Positions 1 to 7,347 of a stretch of 64,000 nucleotides of DNA are shown piece after piece (the first letter of the stretch is position 1; each line of letters opens with the position of its first letter). The stretch comes from Novispirillum itersonii subsp. itersonii ATCC 12639 (GTDB taxonomy: Bacteria; Pseudomonadota; Alphaproteobacteria; Rhodospirillales; Rhodospirillaceae), in assembly GCF_000381985.1 (NCBI RefSeq), contig NZ_KB907337.1, positions 509,697 through 573,696 on the forward strand, in the 5' to 3' direction. Made by a program: the position numbers and the translations under genes. The notes under the pieces were generated by a model that made no database searches, was not told where the DNA came from, and was given only the letters and a program-made list of their open reading frames with translations.

Positions 1-290
1 TTTTCACCCGGATAGCCCATATTCAGCATCACCCGGGCGCGTTCTTCCAGAATATCGGGGTCCATCGCTTCCGGCTGCATCAGCGACACCCGGTTTTCAA
101 GATCCTTCCGGCGGGCGGCCACGGTCTGGTGCAGGGCTTCTGCCTTGGTGATTTCCTGCCGGAGCTGCCACCAGGCGAACAGGCCACGGTCACCCTGCAC
201 GGCGTGAAACAGGAAATATGCGACCCCAGCGGCCCCCAGCAGGGGCCCCAGCGCAGTTTGCATCCAGCGGCGGATCAGGTCATAGCTCAT
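1..290 (-). CDS. ftsB: Septum formation initiator, FtsB/DivIC family (3' end cut by window edge)
   Basis: Small bitopic divisome protein that, in the family, bridges FtsL and FtsQ at the division site. About 96 codons are visible. The reading starts MSYDLIRRWMQ, has one hydrophobic segment at about residues 12-30 (LGPLLGAAGVAYFLFHAV) and then a heptad-rich stretch at about 40-67 (LRQEITKAEALHQTVAARR), the short TM plus coiled-coil layout of FtsB. It ends at the conserved ERARVMLNMGYPGE region, so only a few C-terminal residues should be missing. The start ATG at 290 lies 53 bases downstream of the dmeF stop. The family call is firm; FtsB rather than another DivIC relative is inferred. Confidence 0.8.
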   Translation of the reverse strand, partial: MSYDLIRRWMQTALGPLLGAAGVAYFLFHAVQGDRGLFAWWQLRQEITKAEALHQTVAARRKDLENRVSLMQPEAMDPDILEERARVMLNMGYPGE

Positions 291-343
291 GGGGTCAGAG
301 GATCACGGATACAGCCCGCCGGTCAAGCCCAACCTGCGGCCTG

Positions 344-1324
344 TCAACGCCCCGCCCCCCAGACCTCCACCGTAAGGTGAGACACCCCACCCAGTGCGGC
401 AAGCCGCCGGTGTACTGCCTGTACCACCTGCTCCCCCTGCCCAGCCTGTACGGCGACAGAGACCGCACAGGCGTGGTCATCAGCCCCGACGCGCCACAGG
501 TGAAAATCATGGATCGCCTGCACGCCGTCCACAGCAGCAATGCTCTGACGGCAGTTTTCTACTAGTAGAGGATTGTCATCCGCAGTATCCAGCAACGCCG
601 CCCCGGCATCGCGCAGCAGGCCCCACGCCCACACCAGCACCAGAGCAGCCCCGATGATGCCCATCAGCGGATCCATCCACGTCAGCCCCCAGACCTTACC
701 GCCGAGAAGAGCAATAATTGCCAGAACCGACGTCGCCGCATCCGCCATCACGTGGGCATAGGCGGACCGGAGATTGATATCGCCCGCCCCCTGATGATGA
801 TCATGATTATGATGATGGTCATGATGATGAGTGTGATCATGATGGTGATGGTGATGGTGCCCGGAGCCGGGACGGGACAGGATCCAGCCGCACAGCAGAT
901 TGACCAGCAGCCCCGTCACTGCGACCGCCATCGCCTGATCGTAAAGCACCACATCCGGGCTCATCACCTTTTCGACGGACTGCACCGCCATCCCCAGCGC
1001 CACCGCCAGCAGCAGCAGGGCGCTGGTATAACCGCCCAGCACCTCAATCTTCCATGCCCCGAAAGCAAAGCGCCCCGATCCGGCAAAGCGCCGGGCCAGA
1101 GCGTAGGCCAGCGCGGATATCCCCAGCGCGATGGCATGGCTGCCCATGTGCCAGCCGTCGGCAAGCACAGCCATCGACCCGGTCAGGGTGCCGCCCACAA
1201 TCTCCGCCACCATGGTGGCGACGGTCAGGCCCAGTGCCCAGCGGGTCGCCCGCTCCGCCAGCGGAGTTCCTGCCGGAGCCGGATGGTGATGGAGCCTCTT
1301 GTCGAAAAGCTGTTCTGTCTGCAT
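344..1324 (-). CDS. dmeF: Cation diffusion facilitator, cobalt/nickel efflux, DmeF type
   Basis: Proton-coupled inner-membrane exporter of divalent metal. At 326 aa it has six predicted membrane segments starting near residue 29, paired metal-binding positions H59/H63 in TM2 and H191/D195 in TM5, and a C-terminal cytoplasmic domain (DFHLWRVG, about residue 273) typical of CDF proteins. A very histidine-rich loop lies between TM4 and TM5 (about residues 156-177) with about 16 His in 22 positions, a feature of DmeF/CzcD-like members that buffer metal. It is divergent from an RcnR-type regulator with a matching operator between them, which points to Co/Ni rather than Zn. Metal specificity is inferred from the regulator. 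Confidence 0.87.
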   Translation of the reverse strand: MQTEQLFDKRLHHHPAPAGTPLAERATRWALGLTVATMVAEIVGGTLTGSMAVLADGWHMGSHAIALGISALAYALARRFAGSGRFAFGAWKIEVLGGYTSALLLLAVALGMAVQSVEKVMSPDVVLYDQAMAVAVTGLLVNLLCGWILSRPGSGHHHHHHHDHTHHHDHHHNHDHHQGAGDINLRSAYAHVMADAATSVLAIIALLGGKVWGLTWMDPLMGIIGAALVLVWAWGLLRDAGAALLDTADDNPLLVENCRQSIAAVDGVQAIHDFHLWRVGADDHACAVSVAVQAGQGEQVVQAVHRRLAALGGVSHLTVEVWGAGR

Positions 1325-1350
1325 GGTACGGGTCCGGAGTATGTCGAAAT

Positions 1351-1367
1351 ATACTATACCCCAGTAT
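1351..1367. promoter_or_regulatory. RcnR/DmeR-type operator between dmeF and dmeR
   Basis: The divergent gap holds ATACT-ATACCCC-AGTAT. On the other strand this reads TACT-GGGGTAT-AGTA, the TACT-N7-AGTA layout with a G/C tract known for RcnR operators. It lies 26 bp from the dmeR start and 27 bp from the dmeF start, so one bound tetramer could cover both promoters. Assignment is by resemblance and position. Confidence 0.65.
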
Positions 1368-1392
1368 CCTATAACACAGAGACCGTCAAGCG

Positions 1393-1668
1393 ATGCCCCA
1401 TACCGTCAAAGACCAAAAGAAGCTGCTGGCCCGCGTCCGCCGGATCAAGGGACAGACAGAAGGCCTTGAGCGGGCGCTGGAAGCCGGGACTGACTGCTCG
1501 GCAATCCTGCAGCAGATTGCCGCCATCCGGGGGGCCGTCAACGGCCTGATGGCTGAAGTGCTGGAAGGCCACATGCGTGACCATCTGGGGGCGGAAGACC
1601 GCACGCCCCAACAGCGCCACGACGATCTGGAGCAGGTGGTCTCCGTCCTGCGGTCTTATCTGAAGTAA
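1393..1668 (+). CDS. dmeR: Metal-responsive transcriptional repressor, RcnR/CsoR family (DmeR)
   Basis: All-helical 91-aa repressor of the CsoR/RcnR family (formerly DUF156). The metal fingerprint is visible in full: H3, C35, H60 and H64. This His-Cys-His-His set is the Ni/Co-sensing RcnR signature and differs from the Cu(I) CsoR Cys-His-Cys set and the formaldehyde FrmR set. The basic N-terminal stretch KKLLARVRRIKGQ is the DNA-contacting helix region of the family. It is divergent from dmeF, so it probably derepresses efflux when cobalt or nickel binds. In rhizobial dmeRF loci the two genes are co-transcribed; here they are back to back. Confidence 0.9.
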   Translation: MPHTVKDQKKLLARVRRIKGQTEGLERALEAGTDCSAILQQIAAIRGAVNGLMAEVLEGHMRDHLGAEDRTPQQRHDDLEQVVSVLRSYLK

Positions 1669-1681
1669 AATCCGGCCCCAG

Positions 1682-1718
1682 ATACTCCCCGGGGTATACA
1701 ACATACCCCCGGGGAGTA
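1682..1718. repeat. GC-rich inverted repeat between convergent dmeR and tag
   Basis: Two 16-base arms, 1682-1697 and 1703-1718, separated by five bases, are near-perfect inverted copies. Each arm is also close to self-palindromic (ATACTCCCCGGGGTAT). It could be a bidirectional terminator for dmeR and tag, although neither side has a U-tract. The arms also resemble the C/G-tract palindromes bound by CsoR/RcnR repressors (ATACC…AGTAT). Confidence 0.55.
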
Positions 1719-1726
1719 CCCGATGG

Positions 1727-2365
1727 TCATCGCGGGCGCTGAAATAGCTGCCGCGCCTGTTCTGCCGCCTGTCGCCCGGTACAGCCGGGCACATGGTCGT
1801 TAATCAGCCCCATCGCCTGCATAAAGGCATAGACCGTGGTCGGCCCGACAAAGGCCCAGCCCCGCTTTTTAAGATCCTTTGACAGCGCGACGGAAGCCGG
1901 AGACGTGCTTTGCGTCTGGGGCTCCCCCAGATCCTCCGCCTTCGGCTCAAACCGCCAGATATACGCGGCCAGTGACCCCTCTGCCTTCACCAGCTCACAG
2001 GCGCGGCGGGCATTGTTGATCACCGCCTCGATCTTACCGCGATGACGGACAATCCCGGCATCGGCCAGCAGGCGGGCGACGTCTTCTTCCGTGAAGGCGG
2101 CAACCTTCTGAAAATCAAAACCGTGGAAGGCCGCACGGAAGTTTTCCCGCTTGGCGAGGATGGTCCGCCAACTCAGGCCGGACTGAAAACTTTCAAGGCA
2201 CAGCTTTTCAAACAACCGCCTGTCATCCCCGACCGGGAACCCCCATTCACGGTCGTGATAGTCAAAAAACTCCGGGGCGGCGGCGCACCACCGGCAGCGC
2301 GGCAGCCCATCCGGCCCTGCCACCGTCCGCTCCGGCAGACTGGCCGTGTTCTCGTTATGGTCCAT
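1727..2365 (-). CDS. tag: DNA-3-methyladenine glycosylase I
   Basis: Base-excision repair enzyme that removes 3-methyladenine from alkylated DNA. The zinc-snap ligands of Tag are present: C24 and H37 in the RCRWC…DYHDREWG region, and H191 and C195 in NDHVPGC near the C-terminus. The catalytic acid region LFEKLCLESFQSGLSW (E58) and the KRGWAFVGPTTVYAFMQA segment also match. The length of 212 aa is about 20 residues longer than E. coli Tag because of an N-terminal tail. It is monocistronic by appearance, convergent with dmeR. Confidence 0.95.
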   Translation of the reverse strand: MDHNENTASLPERTVAGPDGLPRCRWCAAAPEFFDYHDREWGFPVGDDRRLFEKLCLESFQSGLSWRTILAKRENFRAAFHGFDFQKVAAFTEEDVARLLADAGIVRHRGKIEAVINNARRACELVKAEGSLAAYIWRFEPKAEDLGEPQTQSTSPASVALSKDLKKRGWAFVGPTTVYAFMQAMGLINDHVPGCTGRQAAEQARQLFQRPR

Positions 2366-2479
2366 CTATCCTCACTCCCTGCCCGAGGACTCTTTACGCC
2401 AGCATGGCACACCTCTCCGGCTCCGGCAATTCGGGATGAGAACAAAACAAAAACAAAATACCCATTACCCATAAGAAAA

Positions 2480-2503
2480 CCCGCCCCGGTTTCCCGGTGC
2501 GGG
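2480..2503 (-). terminator. Rho-independent terminator of the first decarboxylase gene
   Basis: Read on the minus strand: stem CCCGCaCCGG, GAAA loop, CCGGgGCGGG, then TTTTC. It lies 25 bases beyond the stop at 2529. Confidence 0.8.
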
Positions 2504-2528
2504 CTCTCTCTTCTCAGCGAAAAGCGGA

Positions 2529-3719
2529 TCAGGCGGCGCGGCGCCGCAGCTCTTCCAGCGATGCAACCCGGGTTGAGGTCAGCACCACATCATCACTGAC
2601 ACAGACCCATTTTGCTGACGCACAGCCGTTGAAACGGGTGGACAGGGCCGAGGAATAGGCCCCAAGACGCCCGATCTCGATCCAGTCACCTTCCCGGATA
2701 TCATCAGCCAGCCAGAACGGGCCCGGCATGGTATCAACGGTGTCGCAGGTCGGGCCGAACAGATCAAAACCGGCCAGCGGCCCGGTGGCCTGCCCTTCAT
2801 CCTCCGGGCGCACCACCTGCATCGGGAAGCAGTTGCCGAGATATTTCAGCTCGGCGAGAGACCCATAGGTACCGTCATTGATATACAGCTTACTGCCCCG
2901 GCGCAGCTCCACACGGGCAATCACCGAAACCGCATCGGCGACCAGCGCCCGGCCCGGCTCGCATTGCAGGCGGCAGGTTTCCGGCAGGCCGATGCGCTTG
3001 CAGCCCGATACAATGGCGGCAACAAAGGCAGCAAACTCGGGCTCCTCGCCGGTGTAGTAGCCGGGGAATCCCCCGCCGACATCCAGCACATCCAGCAACA
3101 CTCCGGCCTGACGGATCACCGTCCCGCACAGGTCGATGGCATGGGCGAAAGCGGCGGTGTCCACGCACTGCGACCCGACATGGAAGGTCAGGCCGGTGCG
3201 GTTGCCGCTGGCGGCGACACTTTTCAGCAGGGCCGAGGCTTCCGCCGGGGTCGCGCCGAATTTGCCGTGCAGCGACATCATCGCGTTGCGGTTGGGAATT
3301 TCCAGCCGTACCGACACGGTCATGTCCGCCGCGTTTTCGGTGACATCAAGGATCTTGTCAAGCTCGTCGGGGTGATCGACCACAAAGGACCGGACCCCAT
3401 GGACAAAATACGCCTCGGCTATCGCATCCCGGCTTTTAACCGGGTGCATGAAGTGGCATTCCGCATCGGCGTAACGGTCAGAAACCTGCCGCACTTCGGC
3501 AATGGTGGCGGTGTCAAAATGACGGACACCCCCGGCATACAGCGCATCCAGCACCGGCTGACCGGCGTTGCACTTAACCGCATACAACACATCACCGGGA
3601 AAAGCCGCGATCATCCGCTGTGCGTTCTGCTCCAGAACGCCGGGGCGGACACACAGGACGGGATCCCGGGGACGAAGAGTGTTTACAACTTCCTGCGCGG
3701 AAGTGAACACTGGGCTCAT
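2529..3719 (-). CDS. Fold-III PLP-dependent ornithine/lysine decarboxylase (paralogue 1)
   Basis: Alanine-racemase-fold decarboxylase, most likely making putrescine from ornithine. From the start used here (396 aa) the PLP lysine is K49 (YAVKCN), followed by HVGSQ at 180-184, GGGFPGYY from 215, EPGR at 254-257, the catalytic pair C325-D326 in GPTCDTVD, and Y355 in GAYSS. These are the eukaryotic-type ODC marks, not LysA. ATG 3719 has GGGAG eight bases upstream. An in-frame ATG at 3812, itself preceded by GGAGAGG, would add 31 non-conserved-looking residues, so the true start is open. It shares only family-level identity with the copy at 21555-22688. It lies downstream of speE but is separated by 349 bases with repeats and a leader. 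Lysine or another amino acid as substrate is not excluded. Confidence 0.85.
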   Translation of the reverse strand: MSPVFTSAQEVVNTLRPRDPVLCVRPGVLEQNAQRMIAAFPGDVLYAVKCNAGQPVLDALYAGGVRHFDTATIAEVRQVSDRYADAECHFMHPVKSRDAIAEAYFVHGVRSFVVDHPDELDKILDVTENAADMTVSVRLEIPNRNAMMSLHGKFGATPAEASALLKSVAASGNRTGLTFHVGSQCVDTAAFAHAIDLCGTVIRQAGVLLDVLDVGGGFPGYYTGEEPEFAAFVAAIVSGCKRIGLPETCRLQCEPGRALVADAVSVIARVELRRGSKLYINDGTYGSLAELKYLGNCFPMQVVRPEDEGQATGPLAGFDLFGPTCDTVDTMPGPFWLADDIREGDWIEIGRLGAYSSALSTRFNGCASAKWVCVSDDVVLTSTRVASLEELRRRAA

Positions 3720-3747
3720 GGCTCCTACTCCCAACCAAACCGGACCG

Positions 3748-3841
3748 GCGGGTTTATGGCCCCGCAAGGCACAAATTCGATCGAAGAGCCGGTCGCCGTG
3801 CGTGCTCTGCATGGAGAAACCTCTCCATGGGCCGATGAGCA
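3748..3841 (-). promoter_or_regulatory. Structured mRNA leader upstream of decarboxylase 1
   Basis: Two hairpins precede the gene on the minus strand. The first has an 8-bp perfect stem (CATGGAGA…TCTCCATG, 3810-3829, loop GGTT), extended by TGCTC/GAGCA at 3803-3807/3837-3841. The second is GCGGG-GCCATAAA-CCCGC (3748-3765). A GGAGAGG Shine-Dalgarno sits inside the first stem. Alphaproteobacterial ODC genes are known to carry a conserved leader, the speF motif. Membership is my inference and was not tested with a covariance model. Confidence 0.5.
3754..3828 (-). CDS. Candidate 24-codon upstream leader peptide
   Basis: A short frame starts at ATG 3828, inside the first leader hairpin, and stops with TAA at 3756-3754, inside the loop of the second hairpin. 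The peptide begins MERFLHAEHARRP and ends NLCLAGP. It overlaps, in another frame, the possible ATG at 3812 that continues into the decarboxylase. No convincing Shine-Dalgarno precedes ATG 3828. Ornithine-sensing arrest peptides control speF in enterobacteria; nothing here shows homology to those. Low-confidence call, listed because stop and hairpin coincide. Confidence 0.25.
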   Translation of the reverse strand: MERFLHAEHARRPALRSNLCLAGP

Positions 3842-3972
3842 GCCGTGCTTAGGGCAATCTTTCGAGGGGGTGTATATGCCCAACCCCTGCCCCCGGGTAA
3901 AGCCCTAAATACAGTTTTCACATGTTTTTAACCGGAATGGCATGATCCGGGCCCGGCAGACGGAACTTCGTT

Positions 3973-4074
3973 GCGCCATCTGCCGGGGCGCCATCTGCCG
4001 GGGCGCCATCTGCCGGGGCACCATCATCAGGATAACGTTATCGGGGTAACGTTATAAGGGTAACGCTATCAGGG
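3973..4074. repeat. Tandem repeat array at the 3' end of speE
   Basis: Three perfect copies of a 15-mer (GCGCCATCTGCCGGG, 3973-4017) are followed, after a degenerate unit, by three near-copies of a 14-mer (TAACGTTATCGGGG and variants, 4033-4074). The last unit overlaps the speE stop codon (4069-4071). It looks like slippage-prone spacer DNA between speE and the decarboxylase leader. Confidence 0.85.
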
Positions 4075-4923
4075 CAGCAGCCGTTCAATCCATGCCGGCA
4101 GGGCGAAAGAGGCGGTATGCAGGGCCGGGGTATAGTGATCGGTGACGATGCCGGACCGGGCGAACCGTTCCGCCACCACAGCCGGACCGGTGGTGCCAAG
4201 GCGGGTCCCCTTCGATGCCCACGTCAGGGCCATATAGCCGCCGACATAGGTGGGGGTCACGGTCAGATAGACACCGCTGTAGGGGAACACCGCCTGCAGC
4301 TGGCGCAGGGTATCCGTCAGTTCTTCCGGCTGAAGCAGCGGCGCGCCATTCTGGAAGACCACCACACCGGTATCGGTCAGGGAATCCCGCAGCAGTTCGT
4401 AAAATTCGGTCTGGAACAGCACTTCCGCCGGGCCGACCGGATCGGGACGGTCGGCGACGATCACATCATAGCGGCTGCGGTTTTCCGCCTGCTTCATAAA
4501 GGCAAAGGCATCCTGCAGGTGCAGGCGGAAGCGCGGATGATCAAAAGCCCCGTTGTTGACGTGGGCAAAATGGGTCTTGCAGGCGGCAACAACGGCGGCG
4601 TCGATTTCGCACATCTCCACCTCGACCCCGTCATGCTTCAGGGCCTCCTCCGCCACCGCACCGTCACCGCCGCCGACAATAAACACCCGCTTCGGCGCGG
4701 CCTGTTCAAACAGCGGCACATGGGTCAGCATTTCCGAATAGCTGGCCTCGTCGCGGGCGGTGATCTGCACCACCCCGTCCAGCGCCATGGTACGGCCCAT
4801 CCGCACACTGTCGAAAATCTGGATATGCTGATACTCCGACCGTTCATCGACCAGCATGCCGCCGTCGATGTCCAGCGACTGGGCATAGCCGGGGTGCAGG
4901 GTTTCGGTAAAGCGGGCGGTCAT
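4069..4923 (-). CDS. speE: Polyamine aminopropyltransferase (spermidine synthase family)
   Basis: Transfers an aminopropyl group from decarboxylated S-adenosylmethionine to putrescine or a similar diamine. At 284 aa it has the N-terminal beta domain with SEYQHIQIFDS (29-39), the nucleotide-binding GGGDG at 84-88, E106/D108 in CEIDAA and the catalytic region with D158 in VIVADRPDPVGPAEVLF. The R159-P160 after the catalytic Asp is unusual; many members have Ser/Cys/Thr there. GAGGAGG precedes the ATG. No speD (AdoMet decarboxylase) lies in this window, so the donor must come from elsewhere or the substrate differs. Probably read with the decarboxylase downstream, though a 349-base spacer intervenes. 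Confidence 0.87.
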   Translation of the reverse strand: MTARFTETLHPGYAQSLDIDGGMLVDERSEYQHIQIFDSVRMGRTMALDGVVQITARDEASYSEMLTHVPLFEQAAPKRVFIVGGGDGAVAEEALKHDGVEVEMCEIDAAVVAACKTHFAHVNNGAFDHPRFRLHLQDAFAFMKQAENRSRYDVIVADRPDPVGPAEVLFQTEFYELLRDSLTDTGVVVFQNGAPLLQPEELTDTLRQLQAVFPYSGVYLTVTPTYVGGYMALTWASKGTRLGTTGPAVVAERFARSGIVTDHYTPALHTASFALPAWIERLLP

Positions 4924-5006
4924 GGCGGCCTCCTCAGTCCGGGAATATGAGAGATCAGGGGGGATGTCGGGGGGAATGGAATGTATCAGGCGGAGTAAGG
5001 CCGGTC

Positions 5007-5858
5007 TCAGCCTTCACCGATCAGCCAGCGGGCCGTCCAGCGGGCGCCGGGTTCCTGCCCCAGCACATCGGTCAGCCACGGCATTACCGTTTCTGCTGCC
5101 TTCAGCACACCCCACGGCGGGTTGATGAAGGCAAAGCCGCAACCGTTCAGCTTATCGGCCCAGCGTGGCGGGCGGATCATCAGGTCCAGCGCCCAGGCGG
5201 AAGTCACGCCATCGGCGGCCAGACCGGCCAGCGCATCATGAAACGCCGCGGTCGCCGCCGGATCTTTAATCGGATACCAGACAGCATAGCTGCCGCTGGC
5301 CCAACGCTTCACCGCACCGCGCAGGGCACGGATAATCACCTCGATTTCATCGGTCCGCTCAAACGGCGGATCAATCAGCACCAGCCCGCGCCGCTCCGGT
5401 GGCGGCACCTGCCCTTTCAGGGTGGCGTAACCGTCGGCATTCTCCACCCGCACCCCGCCGAAGCGGCGCAGGTTATGATCCAGCGCCGGGGCATCCTCGG
5501 GGTGCAGCTCGCAGGCGATCAGGCGGTCTTTCTGGCGCAGGGCCTTTGCTTCCAGCCACGGTGAGCCGGGATACCAGCGCAGCCCACCATCCGGGTTAAG
5601 ATCGCGGATGGCCTGCACATAGGGCTTCAGCAGATCGGGCAGATCATCCCGGGCGATCAGGCGGCCGATCCCCTGCTCCCACTCTCCGGTTTTTCCGGCC
5701 TGCGTTCCGGCCAGATCGTACAGGCCGATCCCGGCATGGGTATCCACCACCACAAAGGGCTTATCCTTGGCGCGCAGGGTTTCCAGCGCCATCATCAGAA
5801 AAGCATGTTTGAACACGTCGGCAAAATTGCCTGCGTGGAAGGCGTGGCGGTAATTCAT
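5007..5858 (-). CDS. rlmJ: 23S rRNA (adenine(2030)-N6)-methyltransferase
   Basis: SAM-dependent methyltransferase that modifies A2030 of 23S rRNA. The diagnostic N-terminus MNYRHAFHAGNFADVFKH, the VVVDTHAGIGLYDL motif (about 37-49) and the catalytic DPPFE at 163-167 are all present, and 283 aa is the usual RlmJ length. It sits 83 bases upstream of speE on the same strand. I see no functional link to polyamines; it could share the transcript. Confidence 0.94.
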   Translation of the reverse strand: MNYRHAFHAGNFADVFKHAFLMMALETLRAKDKPFVVVDTHAGIGLYDLAGTQAGKTGEWEQGIGRLIARDDLPDLLKPYVQAIRDLNPDGGLRWYPGSPWLEAKALRQKDRLIACELHPEDAPALDHNLRRFGGVRVENADGYATLKGQVPPPERRGLVLIDPPFERTDEIEVIIRALRGAVKRWASGSYAVWYPIKDPAATAAFHDALAGLAADGVTSAWALDLMIRPPRWADKLNGCGFAFINPPWGVLKAAETVMPWLTDVLGQEPGARWTARWLIGEG

Positions 5859-6003
5859 CGGGGACCGTCGTTGTCAGGAGGGGGCCGGAGCGGAACAGGC
5901 CGTATCCGTCTGCCCCCTGCTTTACCTGCTCCGGCCCGGCAAGACAAGGGGCTGCTGGATGGCTGCTCCGGCAGAGGATTTCAGCCCGGCCAGCCAACCG
6001 GCG

Positions 6004-7152
6004 TCAGCCCGGCCATACAGACAGACCGGTCAGGGCCTGCCGCAGCACCTGACGGCCACGGAACAGCACCATTTCCTTCCAGTCAGGGGTATCGGGGTAA
6101 AAAGCGCGGCGGATCCGCTTCTTCACCGCCTGCACATCGGGGTCATACCAGTCCAGCGTCTGTTCGCCCCGGGCAACGCGGGCATGCAGCCAGTGATCGG
6201 CCCGCAGCGCCCCGAACACATCATCAAAGGGATAGGTCCCGAATTCCAGCGTCAGCATACAGCCGTGATCTTCGATGACCTCATGCCAGAAATAGTCTGC
6301 CAGCCCCCGCTTGGGGCCAGAGGTTGAGGTGCCAAGAAACGCCTCGGTCACACTCTGGCCGAACCAGCGGCGGGCCAGCCAGGCCGACCGCCCTTCCGGC
6401 TGGTGATCACTGATCAGCTCGCCATACCCGAACGGGCCAAGGCCGGTATGCAGGTCAATCACACACAGCGCCGCCCGCCCGGCGAGATCGTAGTCCTGCG
6501 CAATGGTTTCCAGCGTGCGGCGCGACCATGTCGGGGCATCACCGCCATAAAACAGCCCCAAAGGATGGGTGTACTGACCGCTGGTCAACGCATTCTCATA
6601 GGCCCGCTGCCCATGCAGCAGTCTGTAACGGTCCAGCGCATCCTGCGCCTCGAACACCGGCTCACCGATCAGTGCATCGGGGATCAGCGCATCAGCCAGC
6701 TCGGCATACCCTTCATCGCCCGGCAGGGGAGCAGAAAAATCGACGAAATTGCGGTTAAGGTCGATGCCGTCTTCGGTCGTGCGCCGCAGCCACGCAAACC
6801 CCCACGGATTGATGGCATGCACCAGCAGCACCGCACAGCCATCAGGCAGGATCGACGGCCCTTTGCCCAGCAGCCAGTCAGTCTGCACCGCCGATCCGGC
6901 GAACCCTTCAGCCCCGTGGGTCCCGGAGATCACCACCAGCACCCGGCGGGCGGCGCGGGGGCCAATCCACACGGTGTCACAGGCCAAAGCCTCGGCCAGC
7001 GGGCCGGTCAGCGGATGGCGGTGATGGGTCGCAGTCGCCCCCTGCCCGTCAACGGCGAACAGAAAATCACGCCGGGCCTGTGCGTAATCGTCGGCGAAGG
7101 CCGCCAGCGATGCGGTGTAATAAAGGTTGTCCGCACGGGCATCAGACAGCAT
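6004..7152 (-). CDS. DUF2817 family protein, zinc-carboxypeptidase-like (M14-related)
   Basis: Putative metallo-hydrolase of 382 aa with no signal peptide. M14-like metal ligands can be picked out: H79-x2-E82 in SGTHGAEGF and H235 in CVIDLHTGLG. DLNRNF (131-136) matches the substrate-binding Asn-Arg block of carboxypeptidases, and LEFGTYPFDDVF later supplies a possible catalytic Glu. The substrate is unknown. GGAGATG lies upstream of the ATG. It is downstream of nothing obvious and divergent from an MFS transporter across 195 bases; co-function with that transporter is possible but unsupported. Confidence 0.8.
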   Translation of the reverse strand: MLSDARADNLYYTASLAAFADDYAQARRDFLFAVDGQGATATHHRHPLTGPLAEALACDTVWIGPRAARRVLVVISGTHGAEGFAGSAVQTDWLLGKGPSILPDGCAVLLVHAINPWGFAWLRRTTEDGIDLNRNFVDFSAPLPGDEGYAELADALIPDALIGEPVFEAQDALDRYRLLHGQRAYENALTSGQYTHPLGLFYGGDAPTWSRRTLETIAQDYDLAGRAALCVIDLHTGLGPFGYGELISDHQPEGRSAWLARRWFGQSVTEAFLGTSTSGPKRGLADYFWHEVIEDHGCMLTLEFGTYPFDDVFGALRADHWLHARVARGEQTLDWYDPDVQAVKKRIRRAFYPDTPDWKEMVLFRGRQVLRQALTGLSVWPG

Positions 7153-7347
7153 TCACGTCATCTCCGTCAGCAGGTCGGCAACAGCGGCAGGCCCGGCCGC
7201 AGGGCGACCGGCAGGCAACTCTTTCATTAACCGTCAGATCCAGAACGAAGAGTATCGGTAAATCTGCATAGCCTCCCCGCTTCAGACGCTTACCGCCACC
7301 GTTTCAGGCTTTACGCCCGCAACCCGACGGCATACTTTGGATACATT

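Noticed and set aside
752-1549. Long plus-strand frame rich in Met, Ile and Val opposite dmeF
   Set aside because: It is the antisense of the His codon run and of conserved CDF sequence; no ribosome site and no plausible protein composition.
3973-4074. Possible integration or attachment site or iterons
   Set aside because: No integrase, replication protein or phage genes nearby; the units look like simple slippage repeats.
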